Shown in pieces: positions 44,398-53,579 of a stretch of 64,000 bases of DNA (within the stretch, counting starts at the first letter, position 1; every line of letters begins with the position of its first letter). A program made the position numbers and the translations under genes. The stretch spans positions 1 through 64,000 of the forward strand of contig CAKOWW010000006.1 of assembly GCA_934129785.1 (NCBI GenBank). The letters are read 5' to 3'. The notes beneath the pieces were generated by a model. The model made no database searches, had not been told where the DNA came from, and was given only the letters and a program-made list of their open reading frames with translations. The DNA comes from an uncultured Clostridia bacterium. Its GTDB lineage: Bacteria; Bacillota; Clostridia; TANB77; CAG-508.

Positions 44398-47001
44398 ATG
44401 TGGGAAACACTAAGAAAAGAAGAAGTTTTAATAAAACTTAAAACCAGCAAAAAAGAGGGGCTATCTAAGGAGGAGGCACACAAAAGACAACAAAAATACG
44501 GAAAAAATAAATTAGAAGACACAAAAAAAGAAACAATAGTGGTAAAATTTATAAAACAATTTAATGACTTTATGATAATAATATTAATATGTGCATCAAT
44601 AATATCTGCTGTAATATCATATATACAAGGAGAAAATGATTATATAGATTCAATAATAATAATAGTAATAGTTATATTAAATGCATTAATGGGAGTAATA
44701 CAAGAAGCAAAGGCCGAAAAATCAATAGAAGCATTAAAAAAGATGACTCCACCAAAGGCAAAAGTTATAAGAGAAAATGAGACAAAAGAAATAAATGCAG
44801 AAGAACTAGTACCAGGTGATATTATAATCTTAGAAGCTGGAAATTGTGTACCAGCAGATTGTAGACTGCTAGAAACACATAATCTAAAAATAGAAGAATC
44901 AAGTTTAACAGGAGAAACAGAGCCAGTATTAAAAAATGCAGAAATGATTTGTAAAAATAATATTCCAATAGGCGACAAACTAAACATGGCATATATGGCA
45001 AGTGTTGTAGTTAATGGTAGTGCAAAGGCAGTAATTACTGAAACAGGAATGAATACAAATGTTGGAAAAATTGCAGGAATGATAATACAAGATGAAGCAC
45101 CACAAACACCAATACAAAGAAAATTAGCACAAGTAGGTAAAATATTGGGGATTGTGTGTTTGGTAATTTGTGTAATAATATTTATTATAGGATTAATAAA
45201 AAATATAGATCCAATTGAAATGTTTATGACATCAGTAGGGTTAGCGGTTGCAGCAATTCCAGAAGGTTTGCCAGCAATAGTGACAATAATGCTATCAATA
45301 GGTGTAACTAAAATGGCAAAAAATAATAGTATAATACGAAAGTTACCAGCAGTAGAGACATTAGGAAGTAGTCAAGTAATATGTTCAGACAAAACAGGAA
45401 CACTTACTAAAAATCAAATGACAGTAGTAGAAATAAAATCAGATAACCCACAATTAGCAACAAGGTTAGCAACCATGTGTACAGATTGTAATATAATTTA
45501 CAAAAAAGGAAAAGAAGAAGTACAAGGAGAACCAACAGAAATAGCATTAGTAAAAAACGGACTAAAAAGTGGAGAAAACAAAACAGAATTATATCAGAAA
45601 ATGCCAAGAATAAATGAAATTCCATTTGATTCAAATAGAAAGATGATGACAACAATCCACAAAATGGAAAATAAATATAGAATAATAACAAAAGGTGCAC
45701 CAGACATTTTAATAGAAAAATGCAAACTAACAATTGGTCAAAAACATGAAGCGGTAATAAACAATGAAAATATGGCAAAAAAAGCATTAAGAGTAATAGC
45801 AGTAGCATATAAAGACTTAGATGTTTTACCAAGTAAAATAGACAGCAATAACATAGAAAACAATTTGAATTTTGTGGGATTAATAGGAATGATAGATCCA
45901 CCAAGAGAAGGAGTAAAAGAAGCAGTACTAACATGTAAAAAAGCAGGGATAAAAACAGTAATGATAACAGGTGACCATATAGCAACAGCAAAGGCAATAG
46001 CAAAACAATTAAACATTTTAGGTCCATATGATAAAGCATTAACAGGACAAGAACTAAACAAAATATCTCAAGAGACATTAGAAAAAAACATAAAAGATTA
46101 TTCTGTATTTGCAAGAGTAACTCCAGAACATAAAGTAAGAATAGTAAAAGCATGGCAAAAAACAGGAGCAGTAGTAGCAATGACAGGAGATGGAGTAAAT
46201 GATAGCCCAGCATTAAAAAATGCGGACATTGGAATTGCAATGGGAGGCAATGGAACAGATGTAGCTAAAAATGCGTCAGACATGATATTAACAGATGACA
46301 ATTTTGTAACAATAGTTAAAGCAGTAAAACAAGGAAGAAATATATATGACAACATAAAAAAAGCAATACATTTTTTGATTTCAACTAATATTGGAGAAAT
46401 AGTAACAATATTTATGGGATTAGTCTTAGGACTAAAATCACCATTATTAGCAATTCAACTATTATGGGTAAATTTAGTAACGGATTCTTTACCAGCAATT
46501 GCAATAGGGCTAGAACCACCAGAAAAAGATATAATGCAAAGAAAACCTCAAGACAGCAGAAAAGGAATATTCTCAGATGGTTTGTGGAACAAAATAATAG
46601 TAGAAGGAATAATGCTAGGAATGTTAACATTAGTGGCGTTTAGTATCGGAAATAAATATTATGGAATTGAAGTAGCAAGAACAATGGCTTTTGTGTCAAT
46701 TGGCTTACTAGAGCTTGTCCACAGCTTTAATATAAAAAGTGAAAAATCAATTTTTAAGGTAGGAATATTTGAAAATAAGTTTCTAATAGGCAGTTTTATA
46801 TTAGGAGCGTTTGTACAAACTATAGTACTATTTATACCAAGTTTAGCAGAAATTTTTCAATTAGTACAATTAAACAAGACACAATGGATAATAACATTAG
46901 CTATTTCAATATTGCCAATTCCTATTATGGAATTACAAAAGAAAGTTGATGAAATGAAAATTGGAAAAATCGTATACCAAAAAAAGACAGAAATTTCTTG
47001 A
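44398..47001 (+). CDS. P-type cation ATPase, calcium-transporter type
   Basis: 867 aa, type II P-type ATPase exporting Ca2+ or a similar cation. Actuator motif SSLTGETEPV. Membrane motif AAIPEGLPAIV. Phosphorylation site CSDKTGTLTKNQM with the aspartyl-phosphate Asp. KGAPDIL nucleotide-binding motif, TGD and MTGDGVNDSPALKNADIG hinge. About ten membrane spans with a C-terminal four-helix group. Start ATG after AAAGGAGAG. Transcribed away from ytaF. Confidence 0.92.
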   Translation: MWETLRKEEVLIKLKTSKKEGLSKEEAHKRQQKYGKNKLEDTKKETIVVKFIKQFNDFMIIILICASIISAVISYIQGENDYIDSIIIIVIVILNALMGVIQEAKAEKSIEALKKMTPPKAKVIRENETKEINAEELVPGDIIILEAGNCVPADCRLLETHNLKIEESSLTGETEPVLKNAEMICKNNIPIGDKLNMAYMASVVVNGSAKAVITETGMNTNVGKIAGMIIQDEAPQTPIQRKLAQVGKILGIVCLVICVIIFIIGLIKNIDPIEMFMTSVGLAVAAIPEGLPAIVTIMLSIGVTKMAKNNSIIRKLPAVETLGSSQVICSDKTGTLTKNQMTVVEIKSDNPQLATRLATMCTDCNIIYKKGKEEVQGEPTEIALVKNGLKSGENKTELYQKMPRINEIPFDSNRKMMTTIHKMENKYRIITKGAPDILIEKCKLTIGQKHEAVINNENMAKKALRVIAVAYKDLDVLPSKIDSNNIENNLNFVGLIGMIDPPREGVKEAVLTCKKAGIKTVMITGDHIATAKAIAKQLNILGPYDKALTGQELNKISQETLEKNIKDYSVFARVTPEHKVRIVKAWQKTGAVVAMTGDGVNDSPALKNADIGIAMGGNGTDVAKNASDMILTDDNFVTIVKAVKQGRNIYDNIKKAIHFLISTNIGEIVTIFMGLVLGLKSPLLAIQLLWVNLVTDSLPAIAIGLEPPEKDIMQRKPQDSRKGIFSDGLWNKIIVEGIMLGMLTLVAFSIGNKYYGIEVARTMAFVSIGLLELVHSFNIKSEKSIFKVGIFENKFLIGSFILGAFVQTIVLFIPSLAEIFQLVQLNKTQWIITLAISILPIPIMELQKKVDEMKIGKIVYQKKTEIS

Positions 47002-47190
47002 AGTATCTAACTTTATGATTTTAAATTTAAAAATATTATAACAATATTGCGTATAAAATGCAATAAGCAATAAAAAATAGTTTAGGGAAAAATATTTTGG
47101 AAAAATAAATAAAAGAACAGAAAAATAGCCTATAAACATTAAATTATGGGCTATTTTATTATGCATTAAAAATCCTAAAGTTAGATACTT
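47001..47190 (+). promoter_or_regulatory. Inverted repeat pair before LRR gene 2
   Basis: AAGTATCTAACTTTA (47001-47015) and TAAAGTTAGATACTT (47176-47190) are perfect reverse complements. This is the third occurrence of the paired arrangement seen at 392/558 and 41530/41710. The left copy overlaps the P-type ATPase stop and a terminator lies between. Confidence 0.65.
47122..47160 (+). terminator. Terminator after P-type ATPase
   Basis: AAAATAGCC (47122-47130) pairs with GGCTATTTT (47149-47157). Confidence 0.75.
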
Positions 47191-47212
47191 AACGAAAGAA
47201 AAGAGGGAAAAA

Positions 47213-49129
47213 ATGAAAAAAATTAAAGACAATAAGGCTATAACACTAATAGCATTAATAATAACTATAATAGTACTCATAATTTTGGCTGGGATATCAA
47301 TAACAATGCTTACAGGAGAAAATGGAGTTATAACCCAAGCAAAAAAATCAAAAATAACATCACAATTATCATCATATAAAGAACAAGTTGAAATATACAT
47401 TGCTGAAAAAACAACTGAAAATAATGGATTTCAGGAAAATAGTTTGACAGCAGGAAAATTAAATTTAAATTATAATACAAAAAGCGAATCAGAAACAGGA
47501 AACATAAAAACGATAATAAGCAACATTGATGAAAAATATATGGATAAATTGGAAATTATAAAGGGAAAACTTCTTATAAATACTAAAAATAAAGAAGAAA
47601 TGGAAATAGCTAAAAAAATAGGGATAGAAGTAAATCCATATGAAATAGTAAATGGGGTATTAATATCAGCAGATGCTAATCTATTATTATTAGATGATAA
47701 TGGAACACTAGTAATACCGAGCTCAGCAACTGAAATAGGAGAAGGAGCATTTTCTAATTTACAAAATCTAAAATCAATAGTAATACCAGGAACAGTTAAA
47801 AAAATAGGAAAGAAAGCATTTGCTTTTAATAATTATCTAGAAAGCGTAACAATTGAAGAGGGAGTAGAAATAATAGAGCCACAAGCTTTTTCAGAATGTG
47901 ATAATTTGAAAAACATAAAATTACCAGAAAGTTTATTAGAAATAAAAACACAAGCATTTTATGCTTGTAGGAGCATAAAAAGTATAAAAATTCCATCAAA
48001 AATAAAAGACATAGCGCCTTACACATTTTGTTCATGCTGGCAATTGGAAAATATAGAATTGCAAAATGGATTAACTACAATAGGCGAATATGCTTTTATG
48101 CTTGCAGGACTAACTCAAATAAGTATTCCTAAAACAGTAACTAATATAGGAAATATGGCTTTTGAAAATTGCGATAAATTAAGTAGTATAGAATTGAATG
48201 GAAACGATAATTATATATATGAATCTGGACTACTTATGCCTAGTTCAAAAAAAACAATATTATATATATCACAAGAATATTTAAAAAAATCAGATACATT
48301 TAAAATTCCAGAAGGAATAGTAACATTTGCAGTTGGTATTTCCTCAAATACTAATATAAAAAAGATGATATTCCCGGCAAGTTTAACAAATATAGATATA
48401 AATGATTTGCCATCAAATTTGGAACAAATAGAGGTAGAAGAGGGAAACCCAAAATATACAAGTGAATATGGATATTTATATACAGATAGTGGAACTACTT
48501 TGGCAATGTGCTATTTAAAAGAAAATGTAATAAAGCCAAAAGAGGGAATATTAAAAATAGGTCCATATGCATTCTATCAAGAAAAAAGAGTACAACAAAT
48601 TGAGTTACCTGATAGTGTACAAAAAATTGAATCAATGGCATTTAGTCATTGTAGTGCTTTAGAAAAACTTAAAATAGGAAAAAATGTTTCAAAAATAAAT
48701 CCATTATTTAAATATATTTGCTATTCTGGAACAGTAGAAATTGATGAAAAAAATCCATATTACGAAATTGAGGACAATGTTTTGTATGCAAAAGGAAAAA
48801 AGGAAATTATCACTGTATTAAAGAGCATAAATGGAACATTTGAAATTTCTCAAGGAGTAGAAAAAATAGGAACAAAAGCATTTCATAGCCAGAGTGAAAT
48901 GACAAAAATAATAATCCCCAATACAGTAAAAGAAATTAGCAATTCATTTAACTATTGTAAGCAATTAACAAAAATAGAAATCCCAAGTAGTGTAGAAAAA
49001 ATAGAGTTAGGTGCATTTTCAAATTCTCCCCAATTAAAAGAAATAATAATTCATAAAAAGAATGAATCTATAGAAGGAAGTCCTTGGGGATGTGATGCAG
49101 GATTAAAAGCAATTAAGTGGCAAGAATAA
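47213..49129 (+). CDS. Pilin-leader BspA-type leucine-rich-repeat protein
   Basis: 638 aa. Paralogue of the gene at 41750, with the same plan: prepilin-like leader KAITLIALIITIIVLIILAG at ~8-27, helical spacer, then BspA-type LRRs such as ATEIGEGAFSNLQNLKSIVIP and KKIGKKAFAFNNYLESVTI. It needs no frameshift because it has no in-frame CGG. The C-terminus ends SIEGSPWGCDAGLKAIKW, close to AIAGAPWSCSYGEKAIIY of the paralogue. Probably surface displayed. Start ATG after AGAGGG. Confidence 0.87.
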   Translation: MKKIKDNKAITLIALIITIIVLIILAGISITMLTGENGVITQAKKSKITSQLSSYKEQVEIYIAEKTTENNGFQENSLTAGKLNLNYNTKSESETGNIKTIISNIDEKYMDKLEIIKGKLLINTKNKEEMEIAKKIGIEVNPYEIVNGVLISADANLLLLDDNGTLVIPSSATEIGEGAFSNLQNLKSIVIPGTVKKIGKKAFAFNNYLESVTIEEGVEIIEPQAFSECDNLKNIKLPESLLEIKTQAFYACRSIKSIKIPSKIKDIAPYTFCSCWQLENIELQNGLTTIGEYAFMLAGLTQISIPKTVTNIGNMAFENCDKLSSIELNGNDNYIYESGLLMPSSKKTILYISQEYLKKSDTFKIPEGIVTFAVGISSNTNIKKMIFPASLTNIDINDLPSNLEQIEVEEGNPKYTSEYGYLYTDSGTTLAMCYLKENVIKPKEGILKIGPYAFYQEKRVQQIELPDSVQKIESMAFSHCSALEKLKIGKNVSKINPLFKYICYSGTVEIDEKNPYYEIEDNVLYAKGKKEIITVLKSINGTFEISQGVEKIGTKAFHSQSEMTKIIIPNTVKEISNSFNYCKQLTKIEIPSSVEKIELGAFSNSPQLKEIIIHKKNESIEGSPWGCDAGLKAIKWQE

Positions 49130-49162
49130 AAAATTGCAAAAAGAAAAATAGTAAAATACCAC

Positions 49163-49191
49163 TTGCCAAAACTAGAAAAATATGTTAAAAT
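49163..49191 (+). promoter_or_regulatory. Promoter of rpsF-ssb-rpsR with leader hairpin
   Basis: TTGCCA (49163-49168), 17-bp spacer, TAAAAT (49186-49191). An ATAGCTATG/CATAGTTAT hairpin follows in the leader. I do not see the known S6:S18-binding leader well enough to claim it. Confidence 0.6.
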
Positions 49192-49299
49192 AGCTATGTT
49201 TGAAAAAAGCATAGTTATTTTTAATAAAAAAATAAATGCAAAATTCAAATCTCTACTTACAGAAAATGTAGGTTAAAAATCCAAAGGGAGGTGAAAATA

Positions 49300-49584
49300 A
49301 TGAATAAATACGAAAGTATTATCATTGTTAATCCAAATGTAGACGAAGCAGGATTAAAAGCTATAGAAGAAAAATTTACAGGATTAATCAATGAAAACGG
49401 AAAAGTAGAATCAGTAGAAAACATGGGAAAAAAGAAATTAGCTTATGAAATAAAAAAATTCAAAGAAGCAACATATCTACTATTCAACTTTGAAGCACAA
49501 CCAGCTTCAATAAAAGAACTTGAAAGAGTTTACAGAATTACAGATGATATAATCAAATATATCGTAGTAAGAAAAGAAAACTAA
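49300..49584 (+). CDS. rpsF: 30S ribosomal protein S6
   Basis: 94 aa. Binds 16S rRNA in the platform with S18. Typical pattern MNKYESIIIVNPNVDEAGLKAIEEKF, NMGKKKLAYEIKKFKEATYLLFNF, ELERVYRITDDIIKYIVVR. ATG 49300 chosen because GGGAGGTG stands in front; a GTG three codons earlier lies in that site. First gene of the rpsF-ssb-rpsR operon. Confidence 0.95.
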   Translation: MNKYESIIIVNPNVDEAGLKAIEEKFTGLINENGKVESVENMGKKKLAYEIKKFKEATYLLFNFEAQPASIKELERVYRITDDIIKYIVVRKEN

Positions 49585-49644
49585 TAAAATTAGTAAAAAT
49601 AAAGATAGGGGCCTTTATTTGAAAGTAAAGAAAGGTGATAAAAA

Positions 49645-50073
49645 ATGAACAAAGTAATATTAATGGGAAGATTAACAAGAGACCCAGAAGTAAGATACAC
49701 ACAAACAAATAACACACTAGTAGCATCTTTTAGTCTAGCAGTAAACAGAAGATTTGTAAGACAAGGAGAAGAAAGACAAGCAGACTTTATAAACATAGTT
49801 GCTTGGAGCAGACTAGGAGAATTTTGTAGTAAATACTTCAAAAAAGGTCAACAAGTAGGAATTATAGGAAGAATACAAACAAGAACTTGGGATGATGACC
49901 AAGGAACAAAACATTATGTAACAGAAGTAGTAGCAGAAGAAGCATATTTTGCAGATAGCAGAAGAGATGGAGAAACTGCTGGAAGTACTTTTGAAAATAC
50001 ATTTGGAAATACAGCACCAGGAAACATGGGAGCAGACTTTGAAGTATCTTCAAGTGATGACCTACCATTCTAA
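49645..50073 (+). CDS. ssb: Single-stranded DNA-binding protein
   Basis: 142 aa. OB fold MNKVILMGRLTRDPEVRYTQ through FINIVAWSRLGEFCSKYF and VGIIGRIQTRTWDD, then a Gly/Asn-rich linker and the acidic protein-interaction tip DDLPF. Binds single-stranded DNA in replication and repair. Ribosome binding site AAAGGTG. Lies between rpsF and rpsR as in most Bacillota. Confidence 0.96.
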   Translation: MNKVILMGRLTRDPEVRYTQTNNTLVASFSLAVNRRFVRQGEERQADFINIVAWSRLGEFCSKYFKKGQQVGIIGRIQTRTWDDDQGTKHYVTEVVAEEAYFADSRRDGETAGSTFENTFGNTAPGNMGADFEVSSSDDLPF

Positions 50074-50093
50074 TTAAAGAGGGGTGAAATAAA

Positions 50094-50369
50094 ATGGCAG
50101 ACAAAAAACAAAATAGAAGAAATAAAAACTATGATGAGGATTACAATCCAAGATTCAGAAAACAAAGAAAAAAAGTATGTGTATTATGTAGTGACAAAAA
50201 CTTTGAATTAGACTACAAAAATCCAGAACAATTAAAGAAATTTGTAAATGATAAAGGTAAAATATTACCAAGAAGAACAACTGGAGCATGTAGTAAACAT
50301 CAAAGAGATATCACAACAGCAGTAAAAAGAGCAAGACACATTGCTATATTACCATATGCACAAAACTAA
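50094..50369 (+). CDS. rpsR: 30S ribosomal protein S18
   Basis: 91 aa. C-terminal hallmark LPRRTTGACSKHQRDITTAVKRARHIAILPYA. The N-terminal CVLC plus CSKH may form a zinc-binding C+ version of S18. Basic N-terminal extension. Ribosome binding site GAGGGGTG. Last gene of the operon. Confidence 0.95.
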   Translation: MADKKQNRRNKNYDEDYNPRFRKQRKKVCVLCSDKNFELDYKNPEQLKKFVNDKGKILPRRTTGACSKHQRDITTAVKRARHIAILPYAQN

Positions 50370-50388
50370 TTTAATAAAATAAAAGAAG

Positions 50389-50413
50389 AAACCGTTGAGA
50401 AATCAACGGTTTT
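50389..50413 (+). terminator. Terminator of rpsF operon
   Basis: AAACCGTTGA pairs with TCAACGGTTTT around a GAAA-like loop. Confidence 0.88.
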
Positions 50414-50539
50414 ACTTTTGCAAATAAAATAATATTTTATTTAAGGTTCAAGACTATTGATATATGTTTGAAAAAACTAAATTTCAACTATTGTCTAAAA
50501 GCATTATAAAAAAACAAAAATTAAAAATTTCTTAAACCG

Positions 50540-50568
50540 TTTACAATTAAAAAACCTTATGGTATAAT
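50540..50568 (+). promoter_or_regulatory. Promoter for Ig-like membrane protein gene
   Basis: TTTACA (50540-50545), 17-bp spacer, TATAAT (50563-50568). Confidence 0.7.
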
Positions 50569-50597
50569 TTTTTGTGAGAAATAGGAAGGTGAAAAAT

Positions 50598-51539
50598 TTG
50601 AATCAAATATTAAGTGTCGAAACACCAAAAAAAGAAAAAAGAAAAAAACAAAAAAATAATGGACCAATAGAAATACAAAAAATAGTAAAATTCTTTTCAA
50701 TAGTAATAATAATATTTGGGATATGTATGATTGGAAGTGGCTCATACTCAATGTACAAAGAAACATTAGAAGAAGCAGGAACAGGAACAACTAAACCAAC
50801 AATATATGTACAAGAAACATCAGGAACAGAAATAACACTTCAAGTATCACACAATAAAGCATTAGAAAAGGTAACATACAAATGGAATGATGAAGAAGAA
50901 ACAGAAATAAATAGTAAGGGCAAAAAACAAGTAACACAACAAATTCAAATACCAACAGGAAAAAACACATTAACAGTATATGCTAAAGATGTAAGTGGGC
51001 AAGAAACAAGTTACCAAAAACAATATACAATTCAAGGAGATATAGACATAGAACTAGAAGTGGATGGAGCAAATCTAAAAATAAATGCAACAGGAAAAGA
51101 AAAACTATCATATTTAACATATAGATGGGATGAAGAAGAAGAAACAAAAATAGATATAAATGATACACAAACAGAGCAAACAGTTGAAATACCAAAAGGA
51201 CAACATAAATTAACAGTTGTAGCAGTAGATGTAAATAACAAAACAGAAACAAAAGAACAAGAAGTAAAAGGAGTAACAAAACCAAAGGTAGAAGTAACAA
51301 CAGACGGAGAGGCAAACTTTGTAATAAAAGCATCAGATGAAGAAGGTATTAAAAAAGTAGAATTTATAATAAATGAAACAGAAAAAAATGTACTAAATCT
51401 AGACCAAGTATATTCAATAGACCAAAGAAAAGACTTTGAATACAAATACCCATTACATGATGGAGAAAACAAACTAGAAATAAGAGTATATAACGAAAGC
51501 GATGTATGTGAAGTATCAAGAGTAATAGTAAAGAAATAA
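50598..51539 (+). CDS. Membrane-anchored Ig-like repeat protein
   Basis: About 313 aa. Lys-rich cytoplasmic N-terminus, one membrane span (FFSIVIIIFGICMIGSGSY, residues ~33-52), then three beta-rich Ig-like repeats outside the cell. Each repeat has a YKWNDEEET/YRWDEEEET or EFIINETEK strand and an IPTGKNTLTVYAKDVSG-type strand. This is a type II surface protein of unknown partner. I choose TTG 50598 because GGAAGGTG sits 7 bases upstream; a GTG at 50574 in frame lies directly after the promoter and lacks a site. Followed by a hairpin at 51548. Confidence 0.75.
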   Translation: MNQILSVETPKKEKRKKQKNNGPIEIQKIVKFFSIVIIIFGICMIGSGSYSMYKETLEEAGTGTTKPTIYVQETSGTEITLQVSHNKALEKVTYKWNDEEETEINSKGKKQVTQQIQIPTGKNTLTVYAKDVSGQETSYQKQYTIQGDIDIELEVDGANLKINATGKEKLSYLTYRWDEEEETKIDINDTQTEQTVEIPKGQHKLTVVAVDVNNKTETKEQEVKGVTKPKVEVTTDGEANFVIKASDEEGIKKVEFIINETEKNVLNLDQVYSIDQRKDFEYKYPLHDGENKLEIRVYNESDVCEVSRVIVKK

Positions 51540-51547
51540 GCAAATAC

Positions 51548-51571
51548 CTCCTACAAGCTATATTGTAGGAG
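51548..51571 (+). terminator. Hairpin after Ig-like gene
   Basis: CTCCTACAA (51548-51556) pairs with TTGTAGGAG (51563-51571), followed by a T-rich run. Confidence 0.75.
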
Positions 51572-51595
51572 ATATTTATTTGAAAAGGGGAAAAC

Positions 51596-52402
51596 ATGAA
51601 AGAGCAATTATTTAATATATTAACATATTTTGTTATATATTCTTTCCTAGGATGGGTTATGGAATCTATAGTTAGGTCAATAGCAGAAAAAAAATTAATA
51701 AACACAGGATTTTTAGTAGGACCAATGTGCCCAATATACGGAATAGGAGCAATGATAATGCTCTTATTTCTAGATGGATTTGAAAACAATATACTACTTT
51801 TATTTATAGTTTCCATAGTAGTATTAACAATATGGGAATACTTAGTAGGTGTATTGCTAGAGACAATATTCAAAACAAAATATTGGGATTATTCAGATCA
51901 AAAATTTAATTTTCAAGGAAGAGTATGTTTAGCAAATTCCATATGTTGGGGAATACTAGGAGTACTGTTCGTAAGAGGAATACATCCAGCCATAATTAAG
52001 CTGTTAGAAAAAGTGAATATACATATTTTACATTATGCAATATTCATAATAGCAATAGTAGCAATAGTAGACATGATAGTAAGTGTTATAAAAGTAAAAA
52101 ATATAAAAGTAACATTGGAAAAAATAGAAGAACTAAATAAAGAAATAAAAGAAAAATTAAAAGAAGTTAAAAAATTAACAAAAGAAACTGAAGAAGCAAG
52201 CAAAAAATTAGAAAAAGGAAAAAATTCTGAAAATGTTAAAGCAATAGTAGAAAGCTTGAAAAAGAAAAGAAACAGAATAATAAGAAGACTATATAGAAAT
52301 GTATATAGACTAAAAAAAGCATTCCCAGCAATTAACACAAAAGAAATAACAGAAGTGTTAAATCAAAAACTAGATGAAATAAAAAATAAAAGAAATAAGT
52401 AA
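51596..52402 (+). CDS. CmpB-family putative permease
   Basis: 268 aa. Five hydrophobic segments in residues 1-165 with the family hallmarks YSFLGWVMESI, GFLVGPMCPIYGIGA, WDYSDQKFNFQGRVCL and WGILGVLFV (Pfam ABC_trans_CmpB type). The last ~100 residues are a charged coiled coil. Transport role is only a family label. Next gene 14 bp downstream encodes a GGDEF protein, so they may be co-expressed. Confidence 0.83.
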   Translation: MKEQLFNILTYFVIYSFLGWVMESIVRSIAEKKLINTGFLVGPMCPIYGIGAMIMLLFLDGFENNILLLFIVSIVVLTIWEYLVGVLLETIFKTKYWDYSDQKFNFQGRVCLANSICWGILGVLFVRGIHPAIIKLLEKVNIHILHYAIFIIAIVAIVDMIVSVIKVKNIKVTLEKIEELNKEIKEKLKEVKKLTKETEEASKKLEKGKNSENVKAIVESLKKKRNRIIRRLYRNVYRLKKAFPAINTKEITEVLNQKLDEIKNKRNK

Positions 52403-52416
52403 TAAAGGAGCAAAAC

Positions 52417-53340
52417 ATGGTACAAGAAATATATATTATAGATGATGATGACTCTTCAATAGTAATATTTAGAGAATTATTTAGAAATGATCCAGAATTT
52501 AAATTTATAAGTGTAAAAACAGAACAAATAGATGTAGCACTAAAAAATATTCCATCATTAATAGTAATAAATGAAGATGCTATAGATAGAGATGTTGTTG
52601 AATTATGCAGAAAAATAAGAAAAGATGAAGATAACACAATAACACCAGTTATAATAGTATCATCAAAAGGAAGCAAAGAACATCGAATGAGAATTTTGCA
52701 AGAATCAGTGGAATACTTTATAAAAAAGCCAGTAGATGAAGAGTATCTATATTATACAGTCAAAAACCTAAACAGGTTGCTTGCAAGTAATAGAACTGTA
52801 AGTCCATTAACAGGCTTACCAGGAAATGTACAAATACATGCAGAACTAAAGAAAAGAATAGCAAGACAGGAGCCATTTTCAGTATTATATTTAGACTTGG
52901 ATAACTTCAAAGCATATAATGATGTATATGGATTTTTAAAAGGTGATGAAATAATAGAATTTACAGCAGAAACAATAGTAAATTCAGTACATAGTGATAA
53001 AATAGAAAATACATTTGTTGGACACATAGGTGGAGATGATTTTGTAGCAATTGTACCAGGAACAAGTTGTGAAAAATTGTGCCAAAATGTAATATCAGAG
53101 TTTGATAATAATGTTCAAAAATTCTTTACAGAAGATGATTTAGAAAAAGGATATATAGAAGTTGCAAATAGAAGAGGAATAATAGAACAATTTCCATTAA
53201 CATCAATATCAATAGGTGTTGTTGTATCAGATGTTGGTAGATTTCATAATATCTTAGAAATTGGTGAAGTTGGAGCACAAGTAAAACATGCTGCTAAATC
53301 CGTAATGGGAAGCAGTTATGCAATAGATAAAAGAAAATAG
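52417..53340 (+). CDS. REC-like plus GGDEF diguanylate cyclase
   Basis: 307 aa. N-terminal response-regulator-like domain with the acidic pocket IIDDDDSS and terminal strand KKPVDEEYL. The usual phospho-Asp position reads VINEDAID, so phosphorylation is doubtful. The C-terminal GGDEF domain has LTGLPGN, DLDNFKAYND and active site HIGGDDF (GGDEF variant). It would make cyclic di-GMP from two GTP. The Arg-x-x-Asp inhibitory site is not evident. Terminator follows directly. Confidence 0.85.
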   Translation: MVQEIYIIDDDDSSIVIFRELFRNDPEFKFISVKTEQIDVALKNIPSLIVINEDAIDRDVVELCRKIRKDEDNTITPVIIVSSKGSKEHRMRILQESVEYFIKKPVDEEYLYYTVKNLNRLLASNRTVSPLTGLPGNVQIHAELKKRIARQEPFSVLYLDLDNFKAYNDVYGFLKGDEIIEFTAETIVNSVHSDKIENTFVGHIGGDDFVAIVPGTSCEKLCQNVISEFDNNVQKFFTEDDLEKGYIEVANRRGIIEQFPLTSISIGVVVSDVGRFHNILEIGEVGAQVKHAAKSVMGSSYAIDKRK

Positions 53341-53369
53341 AAAAAGAACTTGAAAAAGTTCTTTTTTTT
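53341..53369 (+). terminator. Terminator of GGDEF gene
   Basis: AAAAAGAACTT pairs with AAGTTCTTTTTTT around GAAA. Its T run merges with the start of the 61-bp direct repeat. Confidence 0.88.
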
Positions 53370-53424
53370 CGTCAAAATATACTCATTAAAATATGAATAA
53401 AGAACAAACAAGGTCAATATACTA
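53364..53424 (+). repeat. 61-bp direct repeat, left copy
   Basis: Identical at every base to 55518-55578. Together they bracket a 2.1-kb islet. The right copy lies directly before the amidase gene, so the ancestral order was GGDEF, repeat, amidase. Confidence 0.9.
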
Positions 53425-53579
53425 AAGTTGCAAATGTAAAAGTTTTTAACTTTTTATGATTTTGATTGATAGAATAAAAGTAAAGTGATAAAATGTAGAA
53501 AATAAAAGAAAAAAATTTAAGAATAAACAATAAAAGAGAAACATAAAAATTGACAAAACAAATTATACAAGGAGGTATT

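Noticed and set aside
49192..49299. Known S6:S18-binding leader in front of rpsF
   Set aside because: A hairpin is present, but I cannot see the expected conserved bulge sequence.
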